Source of the DNA: Guyparkeria hydrothermalis
Lineage (GTDB): Bacteria; Pseudomonadota; Gammaproteobacteria; Halothiobacillales; Halothiobacillaceae
DNA: 64,000 bases
NCBI RefSeq assembly: GCF_023555375.1
Contig: NZ_JAJSEE010000002.1
Location: 1 to 64,000, forward strand
Reading direction: 5' to 3'
In this document: in pieces, positions 31,967 through 40,437 of the stretch
Numbering within the stretch: position 1 is the first letter of the stretch
Layout of the letters: every line of letters starts with the position of its first letter
Translations under genes and position numbers: made by a program
The notes under the pieces: model-generated
Databases searched by the model: none
Told to the model about the DNA's origin: nothing
The model's input: the letters and a program-made list of their open reading frames with translations, nothing else

Positions 31967-32294
31967 GGTGTTCTCTCTAGACATGTATCGTCGGCGTCGT
32001 GCGGCCGGTCGGGCCGGTCAGGCGTCTGCCCAGGCGGCAGGCCGTGTGGTTACGTGACGGTGGGGGCGAGACGGCGGCAATCAAGATGCCCCGTCCAACG
32101 CGATCGCCCGGCCGCGGTCGTCCGCCCCTGGCGCTCGTTTCGTCGCCCCCCGGTCGCCCCCGACCAGGCCCGGGCCTGGTCGGCATGGGCACCGCCAACT
32201 ATGCCACGGTCGCGCCCCCGGCGGCGAGCCCGATCGGTGGATCGGAACGTACCTTGAATAGTACACGCGGCGACCCGGTGCCATCGCCGTCCGG
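31967..32294. other. envC-ctp intergenic region
   Basis: A 328-base G+C-rich gap within an otherwise co-directional pair. The only structure seen is a 24-base perfect palindrome. No convincing open frame or promoter was recognised. Confidence 0.5.
32160..32183. repeat. 24-base perfect palindrome
   Basis: Each arm is CCGACCAGGCCC and its exact complement follows with no spacer. No T-run adjoins it on either side. It could be a regulator site or a strong RNA hairpin limiting envC-ctp read-through. Confidence 0.6.
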
Positions 32295-33572
32295 TCAGCC
32301 GCCCACGGCCTGGCGCCAGGCCGGCCAGCGGCCCGGATCGACCGGCCGATTGCCCCGCCGCACCTCCACGTACAACCCCTCCTGGCCGGCGTCGATCACG
32401 CCCGATGTGCAGAGGCGATCGCCCCGCTCGACCCGGTCGCCCTTGGCGACGTCCAGCGAGCGGCAATGGGCGTAAAGGGAGAGAAAGTCGCCATCGTGGC
32501 GCAGCATCACCAGTTGCCCCCATCCCTTGAGCGTGCCGGCGAAGGCCACCCGCCCGCCGTCGACCGCCCGCACGGCGCTGGCACCGTCGGCGTGGAAGAT
32601 CACGCCATCGTTGCGCAGGCGGCCTTGCGGCAGGGTTTCGCCAAAGCGTCGCTCGATGCGCCCGGTGATCGGGATGCTGCCGTCATCCCGGACCTGGGCG
32701 GGGGGCGTCGTGCCGGGCGGTTCGCTTTCCTGTCTGGCCAGCCGCTCGGTCCGCTCGCGTTCGGCCCGCTGCTCGGCCTCGCGGCGTTCCTGGTCCGCGC
32801 GCTTGGCCGCTTCCTCGGCGGCCTTGCGTGCCGCGGCCACCTCGCGATCGAGTCGGCGCTTGCGGTCCAGCAGGCCTTTCAGGTCCCGCTGCTGCTTGTC
32901 CAGTGTCTCGCCCAGCGAGGCGAGCAGTCGTTGCTGTTCGGTGAGGTTCTTGCCCACCTCTTCGTAATGGCGATCGAGCCGCGTGCCCGCGTCGCGCAGC
33001 TCGCGGTCGGTCTCGGCGATCGCCGTACGGTTCTCGGCCAGCTCGACGCGTTGCCTTTCCAGGGCCCGGCGGGCCTCCTGGACCGGGCGAATCAGGGCGC
33101 GCAGGTAGTGCAGGTCGCGATCGGTTTGCAGGGCATCGCCATCGCCGAGCAGTGCCTGCAGCACGCTGCCGCGCGTCAGCGGGTAGGCGGCCTGCAGGCG
33201 ACGCTCGAGTTCGGCCCGTCGCTGGGCCAGCCCGTCGCGCAGTTCGGCCTCGTGGCGGTCGAGGGTCCGTTGCCGCGCCTCGAGTTCGCGGCGCTCGGCG
33301 TCGAGTTCGGCCGACTTCTCTTCCAGGAAGGCCATGCGCTTTTGCAGCTTGGCCAATGCCTCGCGCGCCGCGGCCCGTTCCTGCTCGGTGGACTCGATCT
33401 CCTCGCGCTGGGCCTCGATGCGCTGCTCGATGGCCGGCTCGGCGAACGTCGGCGTGGCGGCCCCCGCCATCAGGGCCAGGGCCAGGACGAGCGGGATTGG
33501 CCGCCGGGCCGCGCGGTGGCGGTGTCGGGCCGGCGGGCTGGCGATGGGTGATTGTGGCGGTGACTGTGGCAA
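32295..33572 (-). CDS. envC: murein hydrolase activator EnvC-like
   Basis: A periplasmic protein that activates cell-division amidases. A signal core (IPLVLALALMAGAATPTFA) is followed by a long coiled coil (about 50-290, rich in E/R/Q/A) and a C-terminal LytM domain (about 325-420). The LytM zinc ligands are missing: the H-x-G-x-D position reads NDGVIF and the H-x-H position reads GLYVEVR. This agrees with EnvC, which activates rather than cuts. The start is uncertain; a TTG giving 425 residues is chosen for family length (E. coli 419), and a GTG at 33653 is an alternative. Confidence 0.85.
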   Translation of the reverse strand: MPQSPPQSPIASPPARHRHRAARRPIPLVLALALMAGAATPTFAEPAIEQRIEAQREEIESTEQERAAAREALAKLQKRMAFLEEKSAELDAERRELEARQRTLDRHEAELRDGLAQRRAELERRLQAAYPLTRGSVLQALLGDGDALQTDRDLHYLRALIRPVQEARRALERQRVELAENRTAIAETDRELRDAGTRLDRHYEEVGKNLTEQQRLLASLGETLDKQQRDLKGLLDRKRRLDREVAAARKAAEEAAKRADQERREAEQRAERERTERLARQESEPPGTTPPAQVRDDGSIPITGRIERRFGETLPQGRLRNDGVIFHADGASAVRAVDGGRVAFAGTLKGWGQLVMLRHDGDFLSLYAHCRSLDVAKGDRVERGDRLCTSGVIDAGQEGLYVEVRRGNRPVDPGRWPAWRQAVGG

Positions 33573-33932
33573 GGCGGCCCCTGACCGTGGACGAACGATA
33601 GGATGTGGCAGCGCCGGGTGACGGTTGCCGGGTCGGCGGTCGGCTGGGGTCACCGGCCCGCCACGGGGTCGAGCGGCGGCTGCAACAATTCGGTGGAAAA
33701 GCGGTAGTATACGGAGGTGGGGAATCTCTGCACGAATCGGCAATGCCTGCCTAAACAACGCGCGGGCGATCGTGTCGGTAGATCCCTGGGGGGAGGCCGC
33801 CGAGCGGGCCAACCGGGCCATCTGGGGTGAGCGGCGGGGCGATGGCCCCGGCCGCCGCGCATCCGGAGCTTGTCCCGGGTCCCGTGGAGGCTGTCGCCGT
33901 CCGTCACCCGCAACCAGCACTTGGGTCGAACC
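33573..33932. other. envC-arsR divergent intergenic region
   Basis: A 360-base gap. It contains a possible promoter element (TAGTAT near 33705) and a 17-base sequence shared with the inverted-repeat element before purD. Open frames through it are shadows or upstream extensions of envC. Confidence 0.5.
33719..33735 (+). repeat. solo copy of the inverted-repeat element end
   Basis: GGGGAATCTCTGCACGA matches the left end of the 164-bp element before purD (AGGGAAACTCTGCACGA) at 15 of 17 bases. No partner end in inverted orientation was found nearby, so this may be a relic. Confidence 0.45.
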
Positions 33933-34262
33933 ATGAATTTGGAAACCGAGGAATATCCCGCCACCCGGCTGATGGGCCGCTCAGAGGACATCGAGCGTGC
34001 CTCGCGGTCGTTGAAGGCGATGTCGCACCCGCTGCGGCTCAAGATCCTGTGCGTCTTGGGCGACAACGAGCTCAGCGTGCAGCAGATCGTCGAGGCCGTC
34101 GGCACGACCCAGAGCAACATCTCTCAGCACCTGGCCATCCTGCGCGACAAGGGCATCCTCGCCTCGCGCAAGGACGCCAACCGGGTGTTCTACCGGGTCT
34201 CCGACGCGCGAACGTTGCGCCTGATCGGCATGATGCAGGAAGTTTTTTGCCCGCTTAATTAG
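33933..34262 (+). CDS. ArsR family regulator with a BigR/SqrR-type cysteine pair
   Basis: A 109-residue winged-helix repressor: the recognition region is VQQIVEAVGTTQSNISQHLAILRDKGIL, followed by a wing at SRKDANRVFYRVSD. It has exactly two cysteines, C40 (KILCVLGD) and C106 (EVFCPLN), 66 residues apart. Xylella BigR (C42/C108) and Rhodobacter SqrR (C41/C107) have the same spacing and sense persulfides through a tetrasulfide or disulfide bridge. No metal-site motif of classical ArsR is present. The DUF2892 gene follows, separated by a promoter with an AT-rich inverted repeat. A persulfide-sensing role is inferred. Confidence 0.85.
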   Translation: MNLETEEYPATRLMGRSEDIERASRSLKAMSHPLRLKILCVLGDNELSVQQIVEAVGTTQSNISQHLAILRDKGILASRKDANRVFYRVSDARTLRLIGMMQEVFCPLN

Positions 34263-34283
34263 GATAGAATAAAATAATTCTAT
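34247..34283 (+). promoter_or_regulatory. promoter with overlapping AT-rich operator
   Basis: TTGCCC and TAAAAT are separated by 17 bases. The -10 is enclosed by a perfect inverted repeat, ATAGAAT and ATTCTAT, with a six-base AT centre. This stretch is strikingly AT-rich against its surroundings. Known BigR-type operators are AT-rich inverted repeats covering the -10, so this is a good candidate site for the adjacent ArsR protein, controlling the DUF2892 gene. Confidence 0.65.
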
Positions 34284-34342
34284 TCGGGTGTGCCTTTCCT
34301 TGCTGGCGCGCCCTCCTAACGAGTTTTTGCGGAGGCATGCAC

Positions 34343-34555
34343 ATGACGACCGATCGCTACGTTCGCATCATCGCCGGGTTGATGATCCTGGCCACCCTCG
34401 CCCTGGCGCACGTCACCGGCCAGGCGGATCTCGGCCGGTTGTCCTGGCTGTGGCTGACCGCGTTCATCGGCCTGAATCTGTTCCAGAGCGGCATCACCCG
34501 CTTTTGCCCGCTGGATTCGATTCTGGCCAAGCTGGGCGTGCGGCGCGCCTCCTGA
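34343..34555 (+). CDS. DUF2892 small membrane protein
   Basis: A 70-residue protein with two membrane helices (about 7-24 and 32-50), ending ITRFCPLDSILAKLGV. The conserved Cys-Pro after the second helix is typical of DUF2892. In E. coli this domain is fused to a rhodanese in YgaP, next to the ArsR regulator YgaV; here it is a separate gene. GGAGG seven bases upstream favours the second of two nearby ATGs. A terminator follows. Confidence 0.85.
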   Translation: MTTDRYVRIIAGLMILATLALAHVTGQADLGRLSWLWLTAFIGLNLFQSGITRFCPLDSILAKLGVRRAS

Positions 34556-34597
34556 GTCCAGCCGCCGGTCGCGAAACGGCCGGCTCGTTGACCCGAC

Positions 34598-34641
34598 AAG
34601 GCACCGGATCGGCATCATGCCGCCGGTGCCTTGAATTTTTT
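34598..34641 (+). terminator. intrinsic terminator after the DUF2892 gene
   Basis: AAGGCACCGG and CCGGTGCCTT form a perfect ten-base stem, followed after GAA by TTTTTT. It separates the arsR-DUF2892 unit from yibN. Confidence 0.8.
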
Positions 34642-34699
34642 GTGCGCCGCGGCCATTGTATGGCCCACCTTATCTCCCCCGATTTTCAGAGAAGACGCA

Positions 34700-35128
34700 A
34701 TGGAATCCTTTATCGATTTCCTGGCCCGCCACTGGGTGCTCTCGACCGTAGCCGCCGTCCTCATCGTGCTGCTGGTTAGCAACGAGCTCTCCCGCCGCCT
34801 GCAGAAGTTCAAGACGCTCGATCCGGCCGAGGTCGCCCGCAAGGCCGGCCGCGACGGCGTGGCGCTGATCGACGTGCGCGAGGACAACGAGTGGAAGGCC
34901 GGGCACATCAAGGGCGCGCGCCACATCCCGCTGGGCAAGCTGGAAAAGAAGCTCGGCGAGATCAAGGGCGAGAACCCCGACGAGGTGGTGCTGTACTGCC
35001 GCTCGGGCAATCGCTCGGCCACCGCGGCCAACATCCTGGTCAAGGGCGGGTTCGAGAACGTCAGCCATCTCGGCGGCGGCATCCTGGCCTGGGAAGGCCA
35101 GAACTACCCCGTTTCCAAGGGCAAGTAA
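34700..35128 (+). CDS. yibN: membrane-anchored rhodanese-like protein YibN
   Basis: A 142-residue protein with an N-terminal membrane helix (HWVLSTVAAVLIVLLVSN) and one rhodanese domain. The active-site loop is LYCRSGNRSA with the persulfide-carrying cysteine. The order yibN-grxC-secB-gpsA is the same as in E. coli. The start is at MESFIDF; longer open frame upstream overlaps the terminator. Confidence 0.93.
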   Translation: MESFIDFLARHWVLSTVAAVLIVLLVSNELSRRLQKFKTLDPAEVARKAGRDGVALIDVREDNEWKAGHIKGARHIPLGKLEKKLGEIKGENPDEVVLYCRSGNRSATAANILVKGGFENVSHLGGGILAWEGQNYPVSKGK

Positions 35129-35138
35129 GGCGTTCGGC

Positions 35139-35456
35139 ATGACCGCTGACCCCGGCAACCAGCCGGCGATCGTCGTCTACCAGAGCCCGCTCTGCCCCTT
35201 CTGCCATTTCGCCAAGCGGCTGCTGAAAAAGCGCGGGCTCGCCTTCGAGTCGATCAACGTGCAGCTGTCCTCGGCGAAACGGGACGAGATGATCCAGCGC
35301 GCCAAGCGCCTGACCGTCCCGCAGATCTTCATCGGCGAGACGCACGTGGGCGGTTACGACGAACTGGCGGCCCTGGACCGGAACGATCGACTGATGCCGC
35401 TGGTGGAGGCCGAGGCCCGCCGTGCGGCGGGCGAGCCGCCGGTCGAGGGTGCCTGA
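35139..35456 (+). CDS. grxC: glutaredoxin 3
   Basis: A 105-residue dithiol glutaredoxin. The active site is CPFC in SPLCPFCHFAKRLLKKRG, with the cis-Pro segment TVPQIFIGETHVGGYDEL. It reduces glutathione-mixed disulfides in the cytoplasm. Both N- and C-terminal extensions are short and polar. It is ten bases after yibN and likely cotranscribed. Confidence 0.95.
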   Translation: MTADPGNQPAIVVYQSPLCPFCHFAKRLLKKRGLAFESINVQLSSAKRDEMIQRAKRLTVPQIFIGETHVGGYDELAALDRNDRLMPLVEAEARRAAGEPPVEGA

Positions 35457-35540
35457 CGCGACGCCGCGCCACGTACTGGCACCACGGCGCCCCGGTCGCG
35501 CTATCATGACGGTCGGCATCGAGCGAGAGGACGCGCCGCG

Positions 35541-35978
35541 ATGAGTGATTCCAGACACGTGGTCTGCCCGGCCTGCGGGGCAATCAACCGCCTGCCCGTC
35601 GAACGGCTTGGCAGCGGCAACTGCGGCCGCTGCGGCGAGACCCTGTTTCCCGGCCAGCCCGTGGTGCTGGACGACTCCCGCTTCGAGCGCCAGGTCAGCC
35701 GCAGCGAGCTGCCGGTGCTGGTCGACTTCTGGGCCGAGTGGTGCGGGCCGTGCAAGATGATGGCCCCGACCTTCGACCAGCTGGCACGCGACTTCCGTGG
35801 CCGGCTGGTGGTCGCCAAGCTCGAGACCGAGCGTGCGCCGGCCGTCTCGGCGCGCTTCGGCATCCGCAGCATCCCGACGATGATCCTTTTCTCCGGCGGC
35901 CGCGAGATCGACCGCCTTTCCGGTGCCCTGCCGGCCGCGCAACTGACGCAGTGGCTGGCCGGGCACGGCATCCGCTGA
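35541..35978 (+). CDS. trxC: thioredoxin 2
   Basis: A 145-residue thioredoxin with an N-terminal zinc ribbon (VCPACGAINRLP and NCGRCGE, four cysteines) followed by a standard thioredoxin domain with [12 protein letters not shown]. TrxC is the zinc-containing, often OxyR-induced thioredoxin. It sits between grxC and secB, an insertion relative to the E. coli order. No clear OxyR site was identified. Confidence 0.95.
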   Translation: MSDSRHVVCPACGAINRLPVERLGSGNCGRCGETLFPGQPVVLDDSRFERQVSRSELPVLVDFWAEWCGPCKMMAPTFDQLARDFRGRLVVAKLETERAPAVSARFGIRSIPTMILFSGGREIDRLSGALPAAQLTQWLAGHGIR

Positions 35979-36014
35979 CTCCCGACGAATCCACCGACGA
36001 CCAGGAAATACGAC

Positions 36015-36524
36015 ATGGCAGAGGGCGAAAACACCGCCGCCGGCAATGGCCAGGCAACGGAAGGCAACGACCAGCAGTTCTTCGTGCAGAAGATCTACCT
36101 GAAGGACCTGTCCTTCGAGTCGCCGCAGGCGCCGGACATCTTCACCCGCGACGACTGGAAGCCCGAGGTCAGCGTCCAGGTAGGCAACAACGCCACGCGC
36201 CTGAGCGATGCCGCCTTCGAGACCGAGCTGACCATCACCGTCACGGCCACCGTCGAGGAAAAGACCATCTACCTCGCCGAGGTGCAGTACGGCGGGGTGT
36301 TCACCATCAAGGGCTTCGACGACGCCACGCGTCGCCAGCTGCTGGGTGCCTACTGCCCGACGCTGCTCTTCCCCTACATCCGCGAGACGGTCGGTGACCT
36401 GGTGATGAAGGGCGGCTTCCCGCAGATGGTGCTCCAGCCGATCAACTTCGACGCCCTGTACGCCCAGCACGAGCAGCAGCGCGCGGCGCAGGCCGAAGGC
36501 GCAGCCGACGCCCGTCCGAACTGA
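36015..36524 (+). CDS. secB: protein-export chaperone SecB
   Basis: A 169-residue tetrameric chaperone that keeps preproteins unfolded and hands them to SecA. Family landmarks are FFVQKIYLKDLSFESPQAPDIF, VEEKTIYLAEVQYGGVFTIKGF, LFPYIRETVGDLVMKGGFPQMVLQPINFDALY. The N-terminal 20 residues and the alanine-rich tail are variable. It is followed by gpsA after nine bases. Confidence 0.97.
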   Translation: MAEGENTAAGNGQATEGNDQQFFVQKIYLKDLSFESPQAPDIFTRDDWKPEVSVQVGNNATRLSDAAFETELTITVTATVEEKTIYLAEVQYGGVFTIKGFDDATRRQLLGAYCPTLLFPYIRETVGDLVMKGGFPQMVLQPINFDALYAQHEQQRAAQAEGAADARPN

Positions 36525-36533
36525 TCGTTCGCG

Positions 36534-37541
36534 ATGAGTGACGCGGCACGCACACGGATCGCGGTGCTCGGTGCCGGCTCCTGGGGCACCGCGCTGGCCT
36601 CCCTGCTGGCGACCAACGGGGCCCAGGTCCGCCTGTGGGCGCGTGATGCCGAGCAGGCGCAGGCGATCGATCGCGACCACCAGAACGCGCGCTACCTGCC
36701 GGGAATCGCCTTGCCCGAGACATTGCGGGCGGGTTCGGACCTGGCCTGGGCCGTGGAGGACGCCGACCAGGTCTGGCTGGTGCTGCCGACCAAGATTCTG
36801 GGCGAGTTCCTCGCCGAGCACGCCGCGACACTCCCGCGTTCGGCCATCTACGTCACCGCCTCCAAGGGCTTCGAGCCCGGCACGGGGCGGCGTATCGACG
36901 AGCTGGTGGCCGGCGCGCTGGGCGACGTCTCGTTCGCGGTGGTCTCCGGGCCGACCTTCGCCATCGAGGTGGCTCACGGTCGGCCGGCGGCGCTGGCCGT
37001 CGGCAGCCGCGACCGGGCCGTCGCCGAGACGGTCGCCGATGCCCTGCGCAACGACCATATCCGCTGCTACCCCAGTAGCGACGTGGTGGGCATCGAGCTC
37101 GCCGGTGGTCTCAAGAACGTGCTGGCGATCGCGGCCGGCGTCTCCGACGGGTTCGGTTTTGGCGCCAACACGCGCGCGGCGCTGATCACGCGGGGGCTGG
37201 CGGAGATCATGCGCCTGGGCGAGGCGATGGGCGCGCGGATGGAGACCTTCACCGGACTGGCGGGGCTGGGCGATCTGGTGCTGACCTGCACCGACGATCA
37301 CTCGCGCAACCGCCAGTTCGGCCTGCGGCTGGCGAAGGGCGAGTCGGTCGAGGCGGCGGTGGCCGGCATCGGCCAGGCCGTCGAGGGCATCAGCGCCGCG
37401 CGTGAGGGCCACCGCCTCGCGCAGGCGCACGGTCAGGAGATGCCGATTACCGAGGCGGTCTATCGCGTGCTTTACGAAGGCTTGCCCGCCCGGGAGGCCG
37501 TCGCCGAGCTGCTGTCGCGCGATCCGCGCCCCGAAGACTGA
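36534..37541 (+). CDS. gpsA: NAD(P)H-dependent glycerol-3-phosphate dehydrogenase
   Basis: Makes sn-glycerol-3-phosphate from dihydroxyacetone phosphate for phospholipid synthesis. The 335-residue protein has the dinucleotide motif LGAGSWGTALASLLA near residue 12, SKGFEPG, VVSGPTFAIEVA, the catalytic lysine region ELAGGLKNVLAIAAG, and FTGLAGLGDLVLTCT. The secB-gpsA pairing is conserved. It converges on trmO. Confidence 0.97.
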   Translation: MSDAARTRIAVLGAGSWGTALASLLATNGAQVRLWARDAEQAQAIDRDHQNARYLPGIALPETLRAGSDLAWAVEDADQVWLVLPTKILGEFLAEHAATLPRSAIYVTASKGFEPGTGRRIDELVAGALGDVSFAVVSGPTFAIEVAHGRPAALAVGSRDRAVAETVADALRNDHIRCYPSSDVVGIELAGGLKNVLAIAAGVSDGFGFGANTRAALITRGLAEIMRLGEAMGARMETFTGLAGLGDLVLTCTDDHSRNRQFGLRLAKGESVEAAVAGIGQAVEGISAAREGHRLAQAHGQEMPITEAVYRVLYEGLPAREAVAELLSRDPRPED

Positions 37542-37560
37542 GGCGCGCCTGTCCCGGCCG

Positions 37561-38262
37561 TCAGTCGGCGGCGGTCACGATCTCCCGGATCTCCGCGCGA
37601 TGCTCGCGCACCACGAAGCGCACGTCGATCTCCTCGATGCGCATACCGTAGACCCGCTCCGGGTCGTCGTGGAAGGCCGGGCGCGGGTCCTGTGCCAGGG
37701 TCTGTTCGATCAGCGCGACCCGTTCGGAGGACAATCGCTCCAGCCACGGCTCGGCCGCCCCCCAGACCACGGCCAGCCGCGCCGGTGGCTCGCTGGCCCA
37801 GCCCCCCCGGCTGTCGGCCGGGCAGTCGGCGTAGGGCACGTGCGGCTTGACGTCGAGGATCGGCGTGCCGTCGAGCAGGTCCAGTCCACCCAGGTGCAGC
37901 CGCACCCCGTCCTCGTCGCGTTGCACGTCGATCAGTCGCACCACCGACAGCCCGATCGGATTCGGTCGGATCGGGGCGCGACTGGCGAACACCCCCACCC
38001 GTTCGTTGCCCCCCAGCCGCGGCGGGCGGACCGCCTTGCGGTCTCCCGCCTGCATGCGGCGCTTGGCGTGGAACACCCAGACCAGCCACAGGTGCGAGAA
38101 CGCCTCGATGCCTTGCCACGCGGTCGGGTCCCGCCATTCGGCGGTCGGCACCAGGATGCCGGTGGCCGCCGGCACGATGCCCGACTGGCGCGGGATGCCG
38201 AAGCCCTCCCGATAGGGGCTCTCGATAAGCCCGATGGGCCGCATGCGCCACTCGTCGATCAT
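37561..38262 (-). CDS. trmO: tRNA (N6-threonylcarbamoyladenosine37-N6)-methyltransferase TrmO
   Basis: A 233-residue TsaA/VirR-type protein that methylates t6A37 in tRNA-Thr. The N-terminal MRPIGLIESPYREGFGIPRQSG, FSHLWLVWVFH, ASRAPIRPNPIGLSVVRL and DGTPILDVKPHVPYADC are all characteristic. Its first four bases overlap the trmL stop (ATGA), so the two tRNA methylase genes are translationally coupled. Confidence 0.93.
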   Translation of the reverse strand: MIDEWRMRPIGLIESPYREGFGIPRQSGIVPAATGILVPTAEWRDPTAWQGIEAFSHLWLVWVFHAKRRMQAGDRKAVRPPRLGGNERVGVFASRAPIRPNPIGLSVVRLIDVQRDEDGVRLHLGGLDLLDGTPILDVKPHVPYADCPADSRGGWASEPPARLAVVWGAAEPWLERLSSERVALIEQTLAQDPRPAFHDDPERVYGMRIEEIDVRFVVREHRAEIREIVTAAD

Positions 38263-38720
38263 TGCGCCCCCTCGAAGTTCAGTTGACGCCAGGCCTCGAA
38301 GAAGGCCACGGCGGCGGCGTTGGCCAGGTTGAGGCTGCGCGAGCCCGGCACCATCGGCAGGTAGAGCCGTTGCGATGCGGGCAGGGACTCCAGTACCTCG
38401 TCGGGCAGACCGCGGGTCTCGGGGCCAAACAGCAACACGTCATCGGGCCGGTATTCGATCCGGTCGTAGCGCGTGGTGCCGCGTGTGGAGAAGGCCAGCA
38501 TCCGCCCGGCAACCGCCGTCCGCGCCTGCTCGAGATTGGCGTGTCGATGGACGTGGGTCAGGGCGTGGTAGTCCAGCCCGGCCCGGCGCACGGCCTTTTC
38601 CGACAGGGAGAAGCCGAGCGGCTCGATCAGGTGCAGCGCCGAGCCGGTATTGGCGCACAGCCGGATCAGGTTGCCGGTGTTGGGCGGGATCTCGGGTTCG
38701 AACAGCATGATCGATGGCAT
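38259..38720 (-). CDS. trmL: tRNA (cytidine/uridine-2'-O-)-methyltransferase TrmL
   Basis: A 153-residue SPOUT methylase (E. coli 157) that methylates the ribose of position 34 in tRNA-Leu. MLFEPEIPPNTGNLIRLCANTG, LIEPLGF, LFGPETRGLP and the knot motif PMVPGSRSLNLANAAAVAFFEAW are present. The start is at MPSIMLFEP; the long upstream frame is antisense to purD. In E. coli trmL also lies in the grxC-secB-gpsA neighbourhood. Confidence 0.95.
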   Translation of the reverse strand: MPSIMLFEPEIPPNTGNLIRLCANTGSALHLIEPLGFSLSEKAVRRAGLDYHALTHVHRHANLEQARTAVAGRMLAFSTRGTTRYDRIEYRPDDVLLFGPETRGLPDEVLESLPASQRLYLPMVPGSRSLNLANAAAVAFFEAWRQLNFEGAQ

Positions 38721-39060
38721 CCGGGCATTGTAGGCCAGCCCGGCGATTCGCCGTGCAGGACCAGCGGGCGGAGGGTCCGTGGGCTGATGTAGAATGCGAG
38801 CCACATCCCGTTCGTCCGCCCGTGACTCCACCTCCCGTGGCGCGGGCGCGCGAACTTTAGGGAAACTCTGCACGACTGCCATACCGCTCTGCGCGTTTTG
38901 GCGAGTCGCCCGTGCTCCGCGTTGCGATGTCTTGACGTGGCCGCCGGCACGCCGGCGACATCGCGCCTTGATCACGAACGACTCGCCAGGCCAGAGTGGC
39001 ATGGCATTCGTGTAGAGTTTCCCCAGCAGACTTGCCTGGTGACGGCGTGGAGGAAAAGGC
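38721..39060. other. trmL-purD intergenic region
   Basis: A 340-base gap. About half of it is the 164-bp imperfect inverted repeat. The remainder contains the divergent start regions, with GGAGG just before purD. No open frame looks coding. Confidence 0.6.
38860..39023. repeat. 164-bp imperfect inverted-repeat (MITE-like) element
   Basis: The ends are exact ten-base inverted repeats, GGGAAACTCT and AGAGTTTCCC. Complementarity then continues with mismatches through about 72 bases per arm: CACGA/TCGTG, TGCCAT/ATGGCA, TGGCGAGTCG (38899-38908) with CGACTCGCCA (38979-38988), and GCGATGTC (38924-38931) with GACATCGC (38957-38964). The central loop is about 25 bases. No obvious target-site duplication and no open frame were seen. 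It could be a miniature transposon or a long structured leader for purD. Confidence 0.65.
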
Positions 39061-40335
39061 ATGAAGGTACTGGTAATCGGTGGTGGCGGCCGCGAGCACG
39101 CCCTGGCGTGGAAGATCGCCCAGTCGTCGCGGGTGGAGACGGTCTTTGTCGCGCCCGGCAATCCCGGCACGGCCGCCGAAGCCAAGTGCCGCAACGTGCC
39201 GATTTCCGCGGCGAACGTCGCCGAACTGGTCGCCTTCGCGGCCGATAACGCCATCGATCTGACCGTGGTGGGTCCCGAGGCGCCGCTGGTGGAGGGCGTG
39301 GTCGACACCTTCCGTGACGCCGGGCTGGCGATCTTCGGCCCGACCCAGAAGGCGGCCCAGCTTGAGGGTTCCAAGGCCTTCGCCAAGGACTTCATGGAGC
39401 GCCACGCCATCCCCACCGCCAAGTACCGGGTGTTCGACACCGCCGCGCCGGCGATCGACTTCGTTCACGAGCATGGCGCCCCGGTGGTGGTGAAGGCCGA
39501 CGGGCTGGCCGCCGGCAAGGGCGTGATCGTCGCCCAGAGTACCGACGAGGCCGAGGCCGCCATCCGCGACATCTTCGCCGGTCAGTTCGGTGCGGCCGGC
39601 GCGCGCGTGGTGGTCGAGTCCTTCCTTGCGGGCGAGGAGGCGAGCTTCATCGTCATGGTCGATGGCGAACACGTCCTGCCGATGGCCTCCAGCCAGGACC
39701 ACAAGGCCCGCGACGAGGGCGATAAAGGCCCCAACACCGGCGGCATGGGCGCCTACTCGCCTGCGCCAGTGCTCGATGACGCGATGATCGAGCAGGTGAT
39801 GGCGCAGGTGATCGAGCCGACGGTGAAGGGCATGGCCCTCGACGGCCTGCCCTACACCGGCTTTCTCTACGCCGGGCTGATGATCGGCGCGGATGGCGAG
39901 CCGCAGGTGCTCGAGTTCAACTGCCGCTTCGGCGACCCGGAGACCCAGCCGGTGCTGATGCGCCTGGACAGCGACCTCGTCGACCTGGTCGAGGCCGGCG
40001 TCAACGGCACGCTCGACCAGGCCACCGCCGAGTGGACCGACAGGGCGGCCGTGGGCGTGGTGCTGGCCTCGGCTGGCTACCCGGAGAGTTCGTCGAAGGG
40101 GGACGTGATCACCGGTCTCGATGCGTTGCCCGACGGCGTGAAGGCCTTCCACGCCGGCACGGCGGAAACGGACGGCCAGATCGTCACCAACGGCGGGCGG
40201 GTGCTCTGCATCACCGCGCTGGGCGAAACGGTCGAGGCGGCGCAGCAGGCCGCCTACGCCGGGGTCGACCAGGTGCACTTCGAGGGCGGCTTCTGCCGTC
40301 GCGATATCGGCTGGCGGGCGATCGGCCGAGGCTGA
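39061..40335 (+). CDS. purD: phosphoribosylamine-glycine ligase
   Basis: Second step of purine synthesis: joins glycine to phosphoribosylamine with ATP. The 424-residue ATP-grasp enzyme has the N-terminal [17 protein letters not shown], the ATP-grasp segments [16 protein letters not shown] and [10 protein letters not shown], and the signature [21 protein letters not shown] lies before the ATG. purH, usually adjacent, is not next to it here. Confidence 0.97.
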   Translation: MKVLVIGGGGREHALAWKIAQSSRVETVFVAPGNPGTAAEAKCRNVPISAANVAELVAFAADNAIDLTVVGPEAPLVEGVVDTFRDAGLAIFGPTQKAAQLEGSKAFAKDFMERHAIPTAKYRVFDTAAPAIDFVHEHGAPVVVKADGLAAGKGVIVAQSTDEAEAAIRDIFAGQFGAAGARVVVESFLAGEEASFIVMVDGEHVLPMASSQDHKARDEGDKGPNTGGMGAYSPAPVLDDAMIEQVMAQVIEPTVKGMALDGLPYTGFLYAGLMIGADGEPQVLEFNCRFGDPETQPVLMRLDSDLVDLVEAGVNGTLDQATAEWTDRAAVGVVLASAGYPESSSKGDVITGLDALPDGVKAFHAGTAETDGQIVTNGGRVLCITALGETVEAAQQAAYAGVDQVHFEGGFCRRDIGWRAIGRG

Positions 40336-40437
40336 TCACGGCGGAGCCGGTTGCCGTTGGCGGCATCCGACCGACTGGTGAACGGCGCAAAAGCTGCTTT
40401 ACTCCGTGACCGACCAACCTGTCACGGTGACTTCCCC

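Noticed and set aside
33654-33920. A longer N terminus for EnvC
   Set aside because: It adds an Arg/Pro-rich stretch before the signal peptide and exceeds the family length.
35061-37430. A 789-codon open frame antisense to grxC, trxC, secB and gpsA
   Set aside because: Four well-identified genes occupy the other strand; there is no plausible start signal or family motif.
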